A stretch of DNA of 64,000 nt, from the NCBI GenBank assembly GCA_014549065.1, contig JACDOX010000008.1:5125922-5189921 (forward strand), read 5' to 3'. Shown here piece by piece: positions 61,861-64,000 of the stretch. A program made the position numbers and the translations under genes. Positions within the stretch are counted from its first letter, which is position 1. The number at the start of each line of letters is the position of its first letter. The notes under the pieces were generated by a model. That model was not told the DNA's origin and ran no database searches. It saw nothing but the letters and a program-made list of their open reading frames with translations. This DNA comes from Cardinalis cardinalis (taxonomy: Eukaryota > Chordata > Aves > Passeriformes > Cardinalidae).

Positions 61861-63544
61861 CCACATTTCTCAGGGATTAAAGCCAACGTGCTCTAATGTG
61901 TGGCAAGACAGCACACAAGAATGGGAACTTGGGGGGTGTGTGGGGAGAGGTTGAAAAGCTGTCACACCTTGATTGTGATGGTCATCTGTGATTGCATATT
62001 TTCATTTTTGGGTAAGAGTGATTGGTTATGGAGACCTGTAGGTTTGCCCTGCAGAACTGGAGGGTGTCCTTTGCAGGTGGTACTCAGAGATGTGGATTAA
62101 TATGCTGCCACAGTGAGAGGTAAAACCTGCAGATGCTTTGTGTCATGTCTGCATGGGTCCATGGAGCCACCTTGCTGGCTTTGCTAAATTAAAGGAAGGT
62201 AGCATCTGCTCTTCAGCTGTGTCACTTGGCAGTACCTGATCAGCTTGACTGAGTCTGTGAGCCTGTTCCTGCCTGTGTCACTCACAGTTCATCCTGTCTT
62301 GTCCTGTTGCATAGAAAACTTTATTTCTGGAGAAGTATTGTGGAATTCTGCTATCCTAATGAAAACCTATACAGACTCAAACACTAATGAATGGCAGCTA
62401 AATTTTGTTTTGTTGTATAAACTTTCCCTTTTTTTAATTCTTGAACTTTGTACGTTAAGCTTTTGGTGATGAAAATGGTAATTTCATGGTATGTTTTGGG
62501 AGTACAGGATAATTTACAACCTACTCTCAGTAAATAATCAGAGGTGCCAGGTAGAGCTGTGGTAGTGATGCTAATGTGCAATACCATATTTTGNGTGAGA
62601 ACTTGCTGAAGGGCCTTTGGTATCCAGAGGGATTGCACTGTATCTGTTTAAGGAATTTGCTGCAAGTGCTCTGTTCTGAGGTGGGTTTCTACAGAAGAGT
62701 TGTGAGCAAGACTCTGAAGGACCCCTGGTGGTGTTGGGATACAGGTTTTCAAAGGGTAGCTTCTAACGAAGCCAGGCACAATGACTANCCATACATGCAG
62801 CTGCACTTGGAACCCTTGTGGTGAAGATGGTGTCTTTGCAAGCTCCCTGTAGGTGCTGGGAGGGACAGAAGACAGGGCATGTCCTTTTCAGGTGTGTCCC
62901 TTTTCTCCTGCTTCTGCCTTTTTGTCTCATACCCTGCAGCTGCTGAAGGGACCAGTCTCACCTACTGAGATGTGAGTGTACAGAGGATTTCTCTGAAGTG
63001 ACACTCTTGGCTAGCATGGGGCAAGTTGGCAGATGGGAGCTGCAAAAGGCAGGCTCTAATGGGTAAATGTAAGAATGCCTACTTTGTGTCAAACAAATGG
63101 CCACCAGCAANCCTCTGACCATGGATCCTGTAGTGGATATCATGGGTAGTCTATAGGGAAAAAGGCAATGTTTAGCAGTATTGTGGAGATATGTTACTCG
63201 GTCTCCAGCTGTCTGGACTGAGAAGGACATGGAGGGGGTCATAGTCAGATATTTTGCCATTCTGCACTGATTTGATTGTGTTTATATTTTTCAGATATAT
63301 GGAACAAATGGTTTTACCTCACACTAGNGAAAAAAAAAGCCTTTTAGGAAGTAGTTTGGAATATGATTAAATTTTTTCAGTGTTTTACATTGACATACAT
63401 ACAATCCTGCAAATGCACACATAATGTACCTTTTAGCTTGTGTGCAACAGACACGAAGGTGCACTGTCATAGACATGAATTTTTGGTGTTTGACTGGAAA
63501 AGAANTGTAAAACAGTTCTTCACTCCTTTCCTGACTAATACAGA
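61861..63544. other. RGS6 intron
   Basis: No exon was recognised. A pyrimidine-rich AG at about 63280-63292 is followed by a frame that does not match the next RGS6 residues. Confidence 0.6.
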
Positions 63545-63612
63545 CTAAGAGTTGGACTAGATTAACATTGTAGATCCCTTTGAAATGAAATGTTCTGTTG
63601 TATTCTAGTCAA
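63545..63612 (+). mobile_element. Short CR1 tail remnant
   Basis: AGAGTTGGACTAGATTAACA is followed by a 'gtagatccctttgaaatgaaatgttctg' block, the pattern of the last 60 or so bases of a CR1 element in forward orientation. The upstream part of the element is absent or too diverged to see. Confidence 0.55.
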
Positions 63613-64000
63613 GTAACTATCCCAGTTAGTTAGCTGAAGAGACTGGCTGAGAACATGCTTTTGTGGTGCTAGTGCTATGGAGAACCAACTGCTCTGGGCA
63701 GAAAGATCCTGCACTGATTGCCTTCAGCACCCAGGACATCTCACCCTTACTGACTCAGCATGCTTGAAGGTTTCATCTTTCTCTGCAGTTCAGGGAAATT
63801 AGACAGCCTTCCTTATCCCATCACACCTGAACGTGCTCAACCTCTTACTACCCTTGTTTGGCACTTGACATCACTCCTGTTTTCTTATTTCTAAGCTGTG
63901 CTTAAGTCACATGGGTGGCTTTAGCCTTTTATGCTTGTTTAGGATCATGATGAATGGTGGCATTTTGTACAGAACTTGATATGTTTGGCTTTTCGTTGTT
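63613..64000. other. RGS6 intron, window end
   Basis: No gene, exon or repeat was recognised in this last segment. Confidence 0.55.

Noticed and set aside
63270..63330. Pyrimidine tract plus AG followed by a frame starting Asp-Ile, as possible next RGS6 exon
   Set aside because: After the first two residues the translation does not match the DEP continuation, and the phase does not fit the phase-1 end of the known exon.
1..64000. tRNA, rRNA, CRISPR, operon or phage features
   Set aside because: None were seen. The window is vertebrate intronic sequence, and the short open frames are not bacterial genes.

Overview
This window is nuclear DNA from a vertebrate, almost certainly a bird. The main evidence is at least five decayed CR1 LINE copies with the avian-type 3' end, together with vertebrate splice signals, low coding density, CpG-poor AT-leaning sequence, and the absence of operons or bacterial gene packing. 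Isolated single N bases are scattered throughout (31 in the first 10 kb by my count). They look like masked ambiguous or heterozygous positions rather than assembly gaps.

The only confidently coding segment is a 100-base plus-strand exon at 50071-50170. It has a polypyrimidine tract and AG acceptor on one side and a GTAAGA donor on the other. Its 33 codons match the beginning of the DEP domain of RGS6, an R7-family regulator of G-protein signalling. The rest of the window is best read as the long RGS6 introns, or 5' region plus introns, around this exon. I found neither the preceding exon in the 50 kb upstream nor the following one in the 13.8 kb downstream, so both adjoining introns are probably large.

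Layout: 1-3.7 kb is unique-looking non-coding DNA. A minus-strand CR1 3' end lies at 3.76-4.25 kb. An exon-like minus-strand ORF of 131 codons with a splice-acceptor-like boundary sits at 9.1-9.5 kb and is unrecognised. From 9.5 to 28.7 kb I see non-coding DNA with small tandem repeats. A probable solo LTR with target-site duplications is at 28.71-28.99 kb, followed by AT-rich sequence with a twin homeodomain-type motif near 29.8 kb. From 30 to 47.6 kb there is more intronic DNA, including a GC-rich patch near 42 kb. A CR1 tail and a second copy of the same LTR family lie at 47.7-48.4 kb, then the RGS6 exon at 50.1 kb. Further CR1 copies are at 51.4, 59.3-60.1, 61.5 and probably 63.55 kb. The 59.3-60.1 kb copy keeps recognisable reverse-transcriptase motifs but has stops and an internal deletion.

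No multi-gene system is visible. The window shows one exon of a signalling gene in a large intronic landscape of old retroelements and possible conserved non-coding elements. The most open question is the 9.1-9.5 kb minus-strand ORF.
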